64,000 nt of DNA from Bacillota bacterium. Lineage in GTDB: Bacteria > Bacillota > Clostridia > Acetivibrionales > JANLFN01. The stretch covers positions 1 through 64,000 of the forward strand of contig JAEWTV010000091.1 of the NCBI GenBank assembly GCA_023397675.1, read 5' to 3'. Below are positions 43,274 through 51,957 of this stretch, piece after piece; the first letter of the stretch is position 1, and each line of letters starts with the position of its first letter. The notes below the pieces were generated by a model, which was not told the origin of the DNA, did not search any database, and saw only the letters and a program-made list of their open reading frames with translations. A program made the translations under genes and the position numbers.

Positions 43274-44173
43274 ATGGATAACTGTAAAATCATCTCTGTT
43301 AAGGATGGAAGAGGCCTTTCCTATTATGAATTCGGCAGTGCGGATGGAGCACCTGTATTTTATTTTCACGGCAGCGGATCATTTTCAGGCTTGATCGGCA
43401 AATCACTTAATAATGCCGCACAAAAAAATGGTATCAGACTAATTTGTCCCAACCGCCCTGGTATTGGAGAATCTGATAATTATCCCAATCGTAGGATTTT
43501 GGATTACCCTTCGGATGTTTTAATACTTGCAGATAAATTAAACATAAATAGCTTTTCAATTATCAGTCAATCAGGCGGGAGTGCATATGGTTTTGCCTGC
43601 GCTTATGCGGCTCCTGAGCGCATACTGCAGCTGTCAGCTGTTTCAGCCCTGACTCCACCTGATATGGCAATGGATAATAAGGAAGTACCTTTTAAAACAA
43701 GGTTTGCAATAAATATGTTTAAAAAAACTCCTTCATGGCTTTTAGTAAAGATGTACGACAATATGTATAAAACAATAAAGAATAGCCCTGATGCTTTTTA
43801 TAATAAGGTTTATAAAAAGGCAACAGATGTTGAAAAACATATACTTTCCACTACTGAATATTATACTGTTTATACCCAAAATGTACTGGATGCTTTAAAA
43901 AACGGAAGTTCTGCGTCAATTACAGATATACGCCTTTGTTTTAAACCATGGGGATTTGATTTGAGTAAGATATCAGTTCCTGTACAGATTTGGCACGGTC
44001 AAGATGATAAAAGTTCACCGGTACAATTAGTTAACACCATGCAAAAGGAATTAAAATTCTGCGAAGCAAGATATATTCAAGGAGAAAGCCATATGTCACT
44101 AATGCAGAATTACGCGGAGGAAATTTTAAAGGTTTTGTCAATAAAAATTAATAACTTGAATCAACCACTTTAA
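43274..44173 (+). CDS. Alpha/beta hydrolase
   Basis: This 299-residue alpha/beta-hydrolase-fold protein has oxyanion segment FHGSGSFSG, nucleophile elbow SQSGGSAYG, acid WHGQDDKSSP and a His in IQGESHMSL. It lies 5 bp after the XRE gene in the same operon. The substrate is unknown. Its last 26 bp overlap the 3' end of the convergent REC-STAS gene, so the two share no terminator. Confidence 0.85.
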   Translation: MDNCKIISVKDGRGLSYYEFGSADGAPVFYFHGSGSFSGLIGKSLNNAAQKNGIRLICPNRPGIGESDNYPNRRILDYPSDVLILADKLNINSFSIISQSGGSAYGFACAYAAPERILQLSAVSALTPPDMAMDNKEVPFKTRFAINMFKKTPSWLLVKMYDNMYKTIKNSPDAFYNKVYKKATDVEKHILSTTEYYTVYTQNVLDALKNGSSASITDIRLCFKPWGFDLSKISVPVQIWHGQDDKSSPVQLVNTMQKELKFCEARYIQGESHMSLMQNYAEEILKVLSIKINNLNQPL

Positions 44174-44900
44174 ACTGCTCCAAACCCGACATCTTAAGGT
44201 ATGACTGAAACTTCTCGTTTTTAGAGACAACCTTGACTTCTCCTTCAGACTTTTTTACACTGCCAATTATCCTGTCAATGGTTGAAAGGTATTCCCTTTC
44301 AAGGAATTCAACATTCTTAAAATCAAATATAACTCTTAAAGGTTTTACAAACGACAGCCCGATTACAGCTGTTTCAAGGGTTTTGAGGCTTTCAGAATCA
44401 AGCAATGTATTGATATCTATTATAAAGGTACCGCTTATATTCTCAATATTGAATCCATCCTTGTTATCTGATACTTCAATCGGGTCCTGCTTGGGTTCAT
44501 CGGGCTGTTTAGCAGGTTGTGCCGAATTTGGATTGGGTCCATGGTGGAGCACTTCAGTTATAATCTTAAGCAAACCCTCTTCTTCAAAGGGCTTTACTAC
44601 AAAGTGCCTTGCACCTGATTTTATGGATTCAAGCACCATAAACTGCTGACCTAAAGCGCTCACCATTACAACAAGTGCTTTGGGATTAATTTCAATAATA
44701 TTCTTAAGTGCCACTATACCATCCATAACAGGCATTGTGATATCAAGAGTAACAAGATCAGGTCTCGCCTCGGAGAATACATTAAGGGCTTGCAGTCCGT
44801 TTTCGGCCTCTCCCGCAACGACATGCCCCGCCTTTGTTACAATGTTCCTGATTTTCATCCGTGCAATATAAGAATCATCAACAATAAGAATCCTTGCCAC
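44148..44900 (-). CDS. Response regulator with C-terminal STAS domain
   Basis: These 250 residues comprise a REC domain (1-120; phospho-acceptor Asp53 in TLDITMP, Lys in VVKPFEEE), a Pro/Gln/Asp linker (122-145) and a STAS domain (about 150-250; IFDFKNVEFLEREYLSTI). In anti-sigma-antagonist STAS domains the loop reads D-S/T-S-G; here it is E-R-E-Y, so the usual phosphoserine is absent. The protein is the last gene of the Sia-like operon and is probably phosphorylated by the kinase encoded 55 bp upstream. Confidence 0.85.
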   Translation of the reverse strand: MARILIVDDSYIARMKIRNIVTKAGHVVAGEAENGLQALNVFSEARPDLVTLDITMPVMDGIVALKNIIEINPKALVVMVSALGQQFMVLESIKSGARHFVVKPFEEEGLLKIITEVLHHGPNPNSAQPAKQPDEPKQDPIEVSDNKDGFNIENISGTFIIDINTLLDSESLKTLETAVIGLSFVKPLRVIFDFKNVEFLEREYLSTIDRIIGSVKKSEGEVKVVSKNEKFQSYLKMSGLEQFKVVDSSY

Positions 44901-44955
44901 TTAGAAGCCCTCCTGAAGAAATCATTCAACACACGTTTAAGCAATAGCACAAGCC

Positions 44956-46614
44956 TTACAGGCCGTATGGCACTTTAAAAATAAATTCCGTCCCCTGTCC
45001 CGGTTTTGAGATTACTCTCACATTTCCGCCAATCAGCTCTGTTTGCTGCTTTACTGCAGATAATCCGACTCCCCTGCCTGACATCCCGCCGGTGTCAACC
45101 TTAGTTGATACTCCGTCTATAAAAATAAGGTTTAATACATCTTCATCAGTGACTTCGGAAACCTGTCGGCCAATTAATTTCCCCCTGGCTGCAGCTGCTT
45201 GTTTGACTGCCTCCAAATCAACACCTCTGCCGTCATCTTTTATAACAATCTGTATATAATCATTGTCTTTTTGAATGGAGCAGCTTATCCTTCCGTCCAA
45301 ATCCTTTTCCGAAGAAGCGCGTTCCTCATGTGTCTCTATACCATGGTCAACCATGTTTCTGAAGACATGAACCAAAGACCTTATAAAAGCATCATATTTT
45401 TCGGCATCCAGATATATGTCTTCGTTAAACTCTATCCTGAAAGGAGCTACTGTTTTCCCAAGTCTCTCCGACATTCTCTGCACATAGTCGGGGTAAATTG
45501 AAAGGAGTTCCTTAATAGAGGTATGCCTTAACTTTTTTATCTCTTCAGCCAGCTCCGCAGATACTTGAGAGGCCTGAGCTTCAACTGCTTTTAATACCTC
45601 TGTATCTATAATTGTGAATTCCCTGTCCAAAAGCCACTTGCTTCCGATAATATCTCGCAGCCGGTTAAGAGAGTCATTGAGAATGCTTTCAAAATCATAG
45701 CCGCTTATCATTCTTTTTATATCTGTAATCGAAACCTTTGTGTAATGATCTCTCATTACAACCATCGATTGCTCCACATCATTCAGGAAATCAACTATCC
45801 AGGGCAGTTCAAAGATGGAGAAGTTACCCTTGAGTGTATGGACCTCCCTGAAGATTTCATTCAGCGAATCATATGTATTGCTCGCCTGAGCAGAATCCAT
45901 GATTTCCGGAAGCCTTCTACTATAAAAGCTTTTGTAATCCCTTATACAAACAGAAAAGGATTTTACATCGGATATAATTCTTGTAACCGACTTGAAAATG
46001 GCTTTCTCGTCTTCCATTTTCTTTTGGATCGTCTTTTTTTCTGTTATATCGGTAAGAACAATCATAAAAGCATTTTCTACCTCAACCTTAAAATCAAAGG
46101 TAAGCGGATTGTATCTGACGCTGTATATGCTCTGTCCTATATTGAGTTCCTCAGGCAAAAGCATAAGCATTACCTTTTTATTAAGCGGATCACCGCTGAA
46201 AAAGTCTTTATTCAGGATGGATGACAGCAAATCAATTCTTTCTTTATCATTATATGGCATAAGTAACTCAGCAAGGTTACAGCCTTCAATGTTCTGCCCG
46301 AAAATCCTTTCACATTCGGCACTGCAGCCCCTGTTAACCGTTAATAGCTCATTTACCGTAAATATGCCTTGTTGGGTACTATCCAGAATATTCTTCAAAT
46401 CACTCTGGAGCTTGTACAAAAAGTTCTGCTGCTTGTCACTGATACTTACAATCCTGACACTCTGCTGCAAAAGCTTCTTATAGCCAGACATGAGTTCTGC
46501 AAACTCCTTTTTTATAGGGTTTTCGTCAAACCCCTCGCTTTTTAGGACTTTGTCTGCTTTCTCCAGAAGTCTGTATTCATTTTGGAATATGCTGTTTTTA
46601 TCGTTAAGCTCCAT
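44956..46614 (-). CDS. PAS-Hpt-HATPase hybrid kinase (CheA-related)
   Basis: These 552 residues comprise an N-terminal coiled region (10-65), a PAS-like domain (about 70-195), an Hpt domain (about 230-320, His in REVHTLKGNFSIF) and a CheA-type HATPase (about 400-552; HVFRNMVDHGIETHEER, KDDGRGVDLEAV, SGRGVGLSAVKQQ). There is no CheW-like domain and no classical DHp helix, so it is a CheA-like kinase that does not join a chemoreceptor array. GGAGG precedes the ATG. It sits between siaC and the REC-STAS gene. Confidence 0.85.
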   Translation of the reverse strand: MELNDKNSIFQNEYRLLEKADKVLKSEGFDENPIKKEFAELMSGYKKLLQQSVRIVSISDKQQNFLYKLQSDLKNILDSTQQGIFTVNELLTVNRGCSAECERIFGQNIEGCNLAELLMPYNDKERIDLLSSILNKDFFSGDPLNKKVMLMLLPEELNIGQSIYSVRYNPLTFDFKVEVENAFMIVLTDITEKKTIQKKMEDEKAIFKSVTRIISDVKSFSVCIRDYKSFYSRRLPEIMDSAQASNTYDSLNEIFREVHTLKGNFSIFELPWIVDFLNDVEQSMVVMRDHYTKVSITDIKRMISGYDFESILNDSLNRLRDIIGSKWLLDREFTIIDTEVLKAVEAQASQVSAELAEEIKKLRHTSIKELLSIYPDYVQRMSERLGKTVAPFRIEFNEDIYLDAEKYDAFIRSLVHVFRNMVDHGIETHEERASSEKDLDGRISCSIQKDNDYIQIVIKDDGRGVDLEAVKQAAAARGKLIGRQVSEVTDEDVLNLIFIDGVSTKVDTGGMSGRGVGLSAVKQQTELIGGNVRVISKPGQGTEFIFKVPYGL

Positions 46615-46658
46615 CGGGTCCTCCGTAATAAAGGAAAAATAACATCAAACATTTTGTG

Positions 46659-47039
46659 TCAGTTTGGTATCAAATTAAACTCCAGGTTTACGAATTCCTT
46701 GAATTCTTCCGCACATTCCAGTTCACTTTCATTATCCTTATCGTAATACCAGTTAACTACTATATTTTTCCCACTATCGCTTGCTTCTTCGAATTTTTCG
46801 AGAAGCATCATCATACACTTTGAACTGCTTGTATTTATATAAGGAAGCGTCAGCTCAAGCTTTATCACTTCTTCACCCTCGGCAGATTCAAAAAAGTTGT
46901 CAAGCCATTCAAATACAGGCTCATAGAATTTAAACGCATTCTCAGGATAAGATTGTCCATTCATTTTCAATACTTTCGTATCGGCGTCAAAATCTATCTG
47001 CGGTGTTGCTTTGGCCTGTTCTATATATAAACGTTCCAA
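46659..47039 (-). CDS. siaC: SiaC-type regulatory phosphoprotein (DUF1987)
   Basis: This 126-residue DUF1987 protein shows IEQAKATPQIDFD at the N-terminus and LPYINTSSSKCMMMLLEKF. Thr70 in NTSSSK matches the position where Pseudomonas SiaC is phosphorylated by SiaB and dephosphorylated by SiaA. The fold is STAS-like. The start is TTG with GGAGG 7 nt upstream. It lies 11 bp after siaB. In Pseudomonas the unphosphorylated form activates the cyclase SiaD, which is absent here. Confidence 0.88.
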   Translation of the reverse strand: MERLYIEQAKATPQIDFDADTKVLKMNGQSYPENAFKFYEPVFEWLDNFFESAEGEEVIKLELTLPYINTSSSKCMMMLLEKFEEASDSGKNIVVNWYYDKDNESELECAEEFKEFVNLEFNLIPN

Positions 47040-47050
47040 ATTAATCCCTC

Positions 47051-47596
47051 CTAAACAATAACCTTTATCTCGTAAAATGAAAATTGGTCATCAATCTTAT
47101 CAAAGCAATACTCAATAGGCTGGCTTGCCTTTCTTGCAATATCTATCAAGCCTATTCCCGCACCGTTTTTACCCGGTTCAAGTTCCCTTTTCAGTTGTTC
47201 CTTGTAAAGCTTTTTCAATTGGTCCTTATCTGCATGTATAACAGTCTCAAGTTTTTCCTTAAGAGGCGCTATATCGGAATTTTCAATAACGTTGCCCGAC
47301 CAGACAAAATAGGCCTCCTCCATTTTACCTATACAGACAATGGCATTTCCCACATATGGGGTGTATGTAGTATCGCCTTCCTTTACTGCAAGATAATTTT
47401 TTATGTTCTGGGTCTGTTCAATAAATATTGAAAATACATTAAAAATATCGCTTTTTGCTTTCTCTTCACTTTCCATGTGCTTTTTTACGGCTTCTCCCAT
47501 CTCTTCAATAAGCCCCTGGGAGAACCTGCCCGAAAAGCAGGTCAAAATCTTGTTTGTACCAAGTATATTCTGTAAATCTGTCAGTTTCATACCCAT
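47051..47596 (-). CDS. siaB: SiaB-family protein kinase
   Basis: This 181-residue SiaB-like protein has a GHKL-type glycine motif near the C-terminus (GKNGAGIGLIDIARKASQPI) and a helical N-terminal half (EEMGEAVKKHMESEEKAKSD). SiaB phosphorylates SiaC on Thr. GGAGG lies 7 nt before the ATG. It sits between the phosphatase gene and siaC, exactly the Sia operon order. Confidence 0.87.
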   Translation of the reverse strand: MGMKLTDLQNILGTNKILTCFSGRFSQGLIEEMGEAVKKHMESEEKAKSDIFNVFSIFIEQTQNIKNYLAVKEGDTTYTPYVGNAIVCIGKMEEAYFVWSGNVIENSDIAPLKEKLETVIHADKDQLKKLYKEQLKRELEPGKNGAGIGLIDIARKASQPIEYCFDKIDDQFSFYEIKVIV

Positions 47597-47624
47597 ATTT
47601 GGCCCTCCTTTGTTCTTGAAATTC

Positions 47625-49541
47625 TTAGTCTATTTCAAATGCCAAAACTGTTATATCATCCCTTTGTTCTGCTTTTTCAAGCCTTTGCGCAATCATATCC
47701 TCAACAGCCGAATGCTGTTCAGCCATGTTTCTTTCAGATATTGATTCAAGGAATTGAATAAAGCCTGATCTTCCCATACCGCCTTTTCCTTCAACCATAT
47801 TCTGGTCAAGGAGTCCGTCAGTTGTTATATATATTTTACTTCCAGGTATCCATGCTATTACTTCATCTTCAAACGAAACTTCCTTCTTCCATGAATAGCC
47901 AACGCTATGCTTTGTTCCCTTGTGTTCGGTAATGTTTCCGTCATTGTACACAAAGAGCGAAAGTTTGGCGCCCGAGAACGTTATTTTTTTATTCGCCCTG
48001 TCTATCAGGCATAGAGCTACATCTGCACCGTCGTTTGCCAATGAATCTTTAGACTCCTGTCCAAGTGCTTCTTTAAGCCTTAAGTGAACAAGCTTAAGTA
48101 TTTCGGAAGGATTCCTGTTTTCCAGGTCTTTAGACAAGCTGTCCAGTATTGAACTTAAAGTCATTGTCATAAGAGCGCCAGGAACACCATGTCCTGTGCA
48201 ATCTCCAACTGCCAGCAGAACCTTGTTCCCATCCCCTCTGCACCAGTACATATCACCGCCGACAACATCCCTCGGCTTCCAGACTACAAAACATTTATCC
48301 TCAGGCAAGGACAGCCTTTGCGCAAGTGGAGGAAGAATTGATCTCTGAAGTCTTTCAGCATAGTCAATACTTTCCATGATACTGTCATTCTTTTCCTTGA
48401 GTTCCCTTGTACGTTCTGCCACCTTGTTTTCAAGGGATATACTATATTCCTGGATAGTATCGGCCATCTTATTAAAGCTTTTACCCAACTCCCCTATTTC
48501 ATCCTCTGAGGTAAGGTTGGAACGGACATCCATGTTTTCTGCTGAAAAGCTGCTTACTGTTGTGTTAAGTGACTTTATAGGCTTTACCATTCCCCCTATC
48601 AGCTTAAGCATTATACTTACACCGGCTATAGTAGAAATTACAAGTGCAGAAATGAAGCCGAAAAGAAGGTTGTTTAAAGGTTTTTTGTATTCAGACTGCA
48701 TTATTGATATACCAAAAACCCACCCGCTGGATTTGATTTTGCTTAGAATAAAGCATTTTGTTTGGCTGTCATAATCTTTAACATCATCAACCTTTACCTG
48801 CGTTGTTGTATTCTTTACCGCGGCTGAAAGCTTGGAGTAATTGACACCGTTTATTTTGTCTATATTTTTCATACCGTCTTTGTCTGAAATAAACTTTTCA
48901 TTTGGATGCACAAGTATATCACCCTTATCATCTAAAAGGAAAGCATAGCTTGTCTCGTTAACATTATAGTTACTTACAATCTTGATAACATTGGTTAGAT
49001 AAATGTCCGCTGCAATAACGCCTATAGGTTTTCCATTTTTATTGACAGCTTTAGCAATTGTAATAACCATTTCATTTGTCTGTGCATCAACATAAGGTTC
49101 AGTATATACTATTCCCTTTTTCTCTTTTGCATTTACATACCAATCCCGCGTACGGCAGTCATAATCCGATGGCGGTACCCATTCCGAACCACTTATAAGC
49201 TTTCTGCTGCCATCTTCAAAGCCAATATAAAAATCCAGAACATTTTTATTATAAATAGCCAACTTACCCTTCATTAAATTAAACAAATACTCCTTATTAT
49301 CATTACCGGAAATCTCTATATCCTCAACAATACCTTCTATAATTTTCCCATACTCCATAAACCAGGAATTCAGTTCTGCAGTATTTTTTAACGCTGTTTC
49401 CTGTATTCTTGAGTTTGATTGCTGTGCTGTAATGTTGTAGGACAGCAGATAGCTTATTGCCGAAACGAGAAGAAGTGAAACCAGACATATTGCCAAACCT
49501 GAAGAGACATACTTGACTTTTATGCTCCTGCTTTTTAACAT
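47625..49541 (-). CDS. siaA: SiaA-type sensor phosphatase (Cache-HAMP-PP2C)
   Basis: These 638 residues comprise a helix (about 11-33), an extracellular Cache domain (about 40-285; RDWYVNAKEKKGIVYTEPYV), a helix (about 290-312), HAMP, a short coiled coil (EKVAERTRELKEKNDSIMES) and a SpoIIE/PP2C domain (about 400-638). The PP2C part has metal Asp residues in GGDMYWC, GDCTGHGVPGALMT and ITTDGLLDQ. It dephosphorylates SiaC in response to an external ligand. It is first in the five-gene operon. Confidence 0.92.
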   Translation of the reverse strand: MLKSRSIKVKYVSSGLAICLVSLLLVSAISYLLSYNITAQQSNSRIQETALKNTAELNSWFMEYGKIIEGIVEDIEISGNDNKEYLFNLMKGKLAIYNKNVLDFYIGFEDGSRKLISGSEWVPPSDYDCRTRDWYVNAKEKKGIVYTEPYVDAQTNEMVITIAKAVNKNGKPIGVIAADIYLTNVIKIVSNYNVNETSYAFLLDDKGDILVHPNEKFISDKDGMKNIDKINGVNYSKLSAAVKNTTTQVKVDDVKDYDSQTKCFILSKIKSSGWVFGISIMQSEYKKPLNNLLFGFISALVISTIAGVSIMLKLIGGMVKPIKSLNTTVSSFSAENMDVRSNLTSEDEIGELGKSFNKMADTIQEYSISLENKVAERTRELKEKNDSIMESIDYAERLQRSILPPLAQRLSLPEDKCFVVWKPRDVVGGDMYWCRGDGNKVLLAVGDCTGHGVPGALMTMTLSSILDSLSKDLENRNPSEILKLVHLRLKEALGQESKDSLANDGADVALCLIDRANKKITFSGAKLSLFVYNDGNITEHKGTKHSVGYSWKKEVSFEDEVIAWIPGSKIYITTDGLLDQNMVEGKGGMGRSGFIQFLESISERNMAEQHSAVEDMIAQRLEKAEQRDDITVLAFEID

Positions 49542-49797
49542 AATGCTTACTCCTAAACTATGTAAATTTATGTTACGGATTTATAAACATCGTATAAAAA
49601 TACAGCATATTACAAGACTTTTTATATATATTCAACATTATACTTTTATTTCCTGCTTCCTTTTTGTCCTTTTATAATATTTTTTGTAATATCTTGCGGC
49701 TGTTATTTATGTTGAAATTAAGTTCTTATTGCATTACAGTAAAATAATGTATAATGTTTTTATAGTGTATTTCTTTAAAACGGAAGGATGCATAAAC

Positions 49798-50076
49798 ATG
49801 CAATTATATCTTATAGCTGTACTGGCAGCTCTTAATCTTATAGGTTTAATAGTTGTTGGAGTCGACAAGCATAAGGCAATTAAAAGAAAATGGAGAGTTC
49901 CGGAAAAGACCTTTTTTATAATCTCTTTACTCGGGGGTTCTATAGGAGTTTACATAGGGCTTTTGACATTCAGGCATAAGACAAGGCACTGGTATTTCAT
50001 GATAGGAATACCGGCAATTTTAATAGCTCAGGCGGTAGGAGTATATTTTCTTAGTATTAATGTGGATTGGATATGA
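49798..50076 (+). CDS. DUF1294 membrane protein
   Basis: This 92-residue protein has three helices and the DUF1294 pattern: VGVDKHKAIKRKWRVPEKTFF, LLGGSIGVYIGLLTFRHKTRHWYF. The ATG at 49798 has GGAAGGATG 7 nt upstream; the frame stays open from 49729 without a ribosome site. Function of the family is unknown. Confidence 0.85.
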   Translation: MQLYLIAVLAALNLIGLIVVGVDKHKAIKRKWRVPEKTFFIISLLGGSIGVYIGLLTFRHKTRHWYFMIGIPAILIAQAVGVYFLSINVDWI

Positions 50077-50088
50077 AGAAGAAGTGTT

Positions 50089-50181
50089 CTAATCATGGAA
50101 CAAACAGCCTACTAAAACAAGCAGTGAAACTATTACAATAAGTACAGCAATAAATACGCGTATAAATTTTTCTTTAAGCAA
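50089..50181 (-). CDS. Candidate 30-aa membrane/lipoprotein-like peptide
   Basis: AAGGAGGTG, 6 nt, then TTG (50181) starts 30 codons ending TAG. The peptide begins MLKEKFIRVF, is a single hydrophobic helix, and ends LVLVGCLFHD, so a lipobox-like LVGC lies at the very end. The ribosome site is close to the full consensus. In the 331-bp spacer 50077-50407 this is the only coding signal. It could be a membrane microprotein or a type I toxin-like peptide; no antitoxin RNA was identified. Confidence 0.5.
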   Translation of the reverse strand: MLKEKFIRVFIAVLIVIVSLLVLVGCLFHD

Positions 50182-50407
50182 AATGCACACCTCCTTCAAA
50201 TCAACTATAATACGAATGAAACTTTAATAAAGTTCATTTGAAAAATTGAATTGCCTCCTATCACTTGTCTATTTTTTTGATATCCATATCTAAAAATGGC
50301 TGGAAGTTACATATTGCTTGACTTATGTAATTCCATAATATAACATTGCCCTATATAGGTACTAAATAGCTATTCTTAATATGTTTATACTTTAAGGAGT
50401 ATTAATT

Positions 50408-51088
50408 ATGTTTCAATCTGATGTAAGGGATTTTTTACTTGAGTGTAAAATAAACAATAAAGGACCCCAAGATGTTTTTCCAACGCTTGCAAAAAAAGCA
50501 ATGTTATACTATGTACCCGATATAGATAAAGATTTTGATAATTTTAAATATATAGTCAAGAAGGATGATTCTAGGCTTCCTTTAATTTTTACGGATGAAG
50601 ATATGCTGCAAAAACATTTTAAACCTCTTAATCTTAACGTCAAGGCTCAAGAATTAAGTTCCCGTGAAGTCTTAAAAAAAGTATTGAAAAATAATTATGA
50701 TGGCTTGATTCTAAATATTTCTGACGAAACGCAGTACACACTGGACAGAAAGTTATTACAATTACTATTTCGTGAACATCTGGCTATTGATTTTTATATG
50801 GCAGGCGGTGCTTGGTGTCTTTCTTTGTCTAACCAATTTCTCGTTTTGGAAATTTCAGAAAAATTGTATACTATTCCGATTTTTTATCAAGAATATGAAG
50901 CTATAGAATTTACTAAATATTTAGGACAGGAATTTAATATACAATTTGTTAACTGGAAAGAGCTTCTAGAGTTTTGTGTAAAATCTAAAATTGATAATCT
51001 TGTATATCAACTCAATAAACCAGAGATGATTTTTATCAGAGATCCATATTTAGGATGGCTTTATGATTCTCCCTTCCAAGATAAATAA
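50408..51088 (+). CDS. SseB-like domain protein
   Basis: These 226 residues are soluble. The first half follows the SseB_N pattern: AMLYYVPDID, SRLPLIFTDEDMLQKHF, EVLKKVLKNNYDGLILNI. The second half has no match that I recognise. AAGGAG lies upstream. SseB-like domains occur in secretion- and toxin-associated proteins, but the role is undefined. Base composition is more AT-rich than in the operons to the left, which fits the start of an accessory region. Confidence 0.5.
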   Translation: MFQSDVRDFLLECKINNKGPQDVFPTLAKKAMLYYVPDIDKDFDNFKYIVKKDDSRLPLIFTDEDMLQKHFKPLNLNVKAQELSSREVLKKVLKNNYDGLILNISDETQYTLDRKLLQLLFREHLAIDFYMAGGAWCLSLSNQFLVLEISEKLYTIPIFYQEYEAIEFTKYLGQEFNIQFVNWKELLEFCVKSKIDNLVYQLNKPEMIFIRDPYLGWLYDSPFQDK

Positions 51089-51125
51089 TTCTACAAAACT
51101 AGGGTATATACACGGAGGCTAATAC

Positions 51126-51677
51126 ATGTCAAACTTCACAAGGCAATACCCTTTATTTTCGCTTTGCGGCTTAAACTGCGGGCTATGCCCAATGCATCTG
51201 GGCAATTATTGTCCCGGCTGCGGAGGGGGACCCGGCAATCAGCCCTGCGCAATTGCAAGATGCAGCCAACTGCATAGTGGAATTGAATATTGCTATATGT
51301 GTAATAAGTACCCATGTGAAAAATATGACGGCATAGATGAATTTGATTCTTTTATAACTCACCGCAACCAACTAAAGGATTTAGAAAAAGTCAAAAAAAT
51401 CGGAGTGGAAGCTTATCAATCTGAGCTAGATGAAAAAATAGAAATATTGAAATTCTTATTGGGAAACTACAACGATGGGCGGCGAAAAAGCTTTTTCTGC
51501 GTGGCTGTTAACCTTTTGGAACTAGCAGATTTGAAAACCGTAATTAATGAAATCAAAGATCGAACAAAACCGGATAGTGCTATTAAGGAAAAGGCTGCGT
51601 TTGCAGTAGAGGCGTTTCAAGCGATGGCTGCAGAGCGGAATGTTGCATTGAAACTGAATAAGAAAACAAAAAAGTAG
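51126..51677 (+). CDS. DUF3795 Cys-rich protein
   Basis: This 183-residue protein has a Cys-rich N-terminal third (CGLNCGLCPMH, CPGCGGGPGNQPC, YCYMCNKYPCEKY) typical of DUF3795, probably binding zinc or an Fe-S cluster, followed by a helical region. GGAGG precedes the ATG, 37 bp after the SseB-like gene. Function is unknown. It is the last gene before direct repeat A. Confidence 0.8.
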   Translation: MSNFTRQYPLFSLCGLNCGLCPMHLGNYCPGCGGGPGNQPCAIARCSQLHSGIEYCYMCNKYPCEKYDGIDEFDSFITHRNQLKDLEKVKKIGVEAYQSELDEKIEILKFLLGNYNDGRRKSFFCVAVNLLELADLKTVINEIKDRTKPDSAIKEKAAFAVEAFQAMAAERNVALKLNKKTKK

Positions 51678-51685
51678 GATTATCC

Positions 51686-51750
51686 GTGCTCCGGGATGCT
51701 TGGGCGAGCAGTGTAGCAAAGCGAAACGACCAGACTCCCGGGTTCGAATC
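51686..51750 (+). repeat. 65-bp direct repeat, copy A
   Basis: It matches copy B at 59635-59699 at 56 of 65 positions in the same orientation. The core TTGGGCGAGCAGTG and AAGCGAAACGACCAG is nearly invariant. The right end reads CCCGGGTTCGAATC, which resembles a tRNA T-arm. It is GC-rich in an AT-rich spacer. The pair brackets 7.9 kb and may be attachment-site or other mobile-element ends. Confidence 0.7.
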
Positions 51751-51766
51751 TTTTTAGATTTACTCA

Positions 51767-51794
51767 TAAAAAAACGCCCTCCCTATTGGGAAGG
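51767..51794 (-). terminator. Terminator of the helicase-methyltransferase operon
   Basis: On the minus strand CCTTCCC pairs with GGGAGGG (one T-G wobble, 4-nt loop), then CGTTTTTTT. It lies 164 nt past the methyltransferase stop, just inside repeat A. Confidence 0.65.
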
Positions 51795-51957
51795 TATTTT
51801 ACTTGAAAAATTATGTAAAAGACGATGCCTTTGTTTTAGTTTTTTTGCCGTATCTACACCGGTATCAGTTCTTAGCATCAATGAATTTCGGAATGTTTCA
51901 CATATCAAACACTCCATCTAAATCCGGACTTTTCCAACAAGCCAAAAACACGACATA

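Noticed and set aside
46659..49541. Reading siaA/siaB/siaC as a generic SpoIIE/RsbW/RsbV partner switch
   Set aside because: The small protein is DUF1987 with NTSSSK rather than a SpoIIAA-type STAS protein, and the kinase is SiaB-like, so the Sia assignment fits better.
51686..51750. Possible tRNA gene at repeat A (GGTTCGAATC string)
   Set aside because: No acceptor, D or anticodon arms can be built around the T-arm-like string, and copy B has lost the T-loop consensus.
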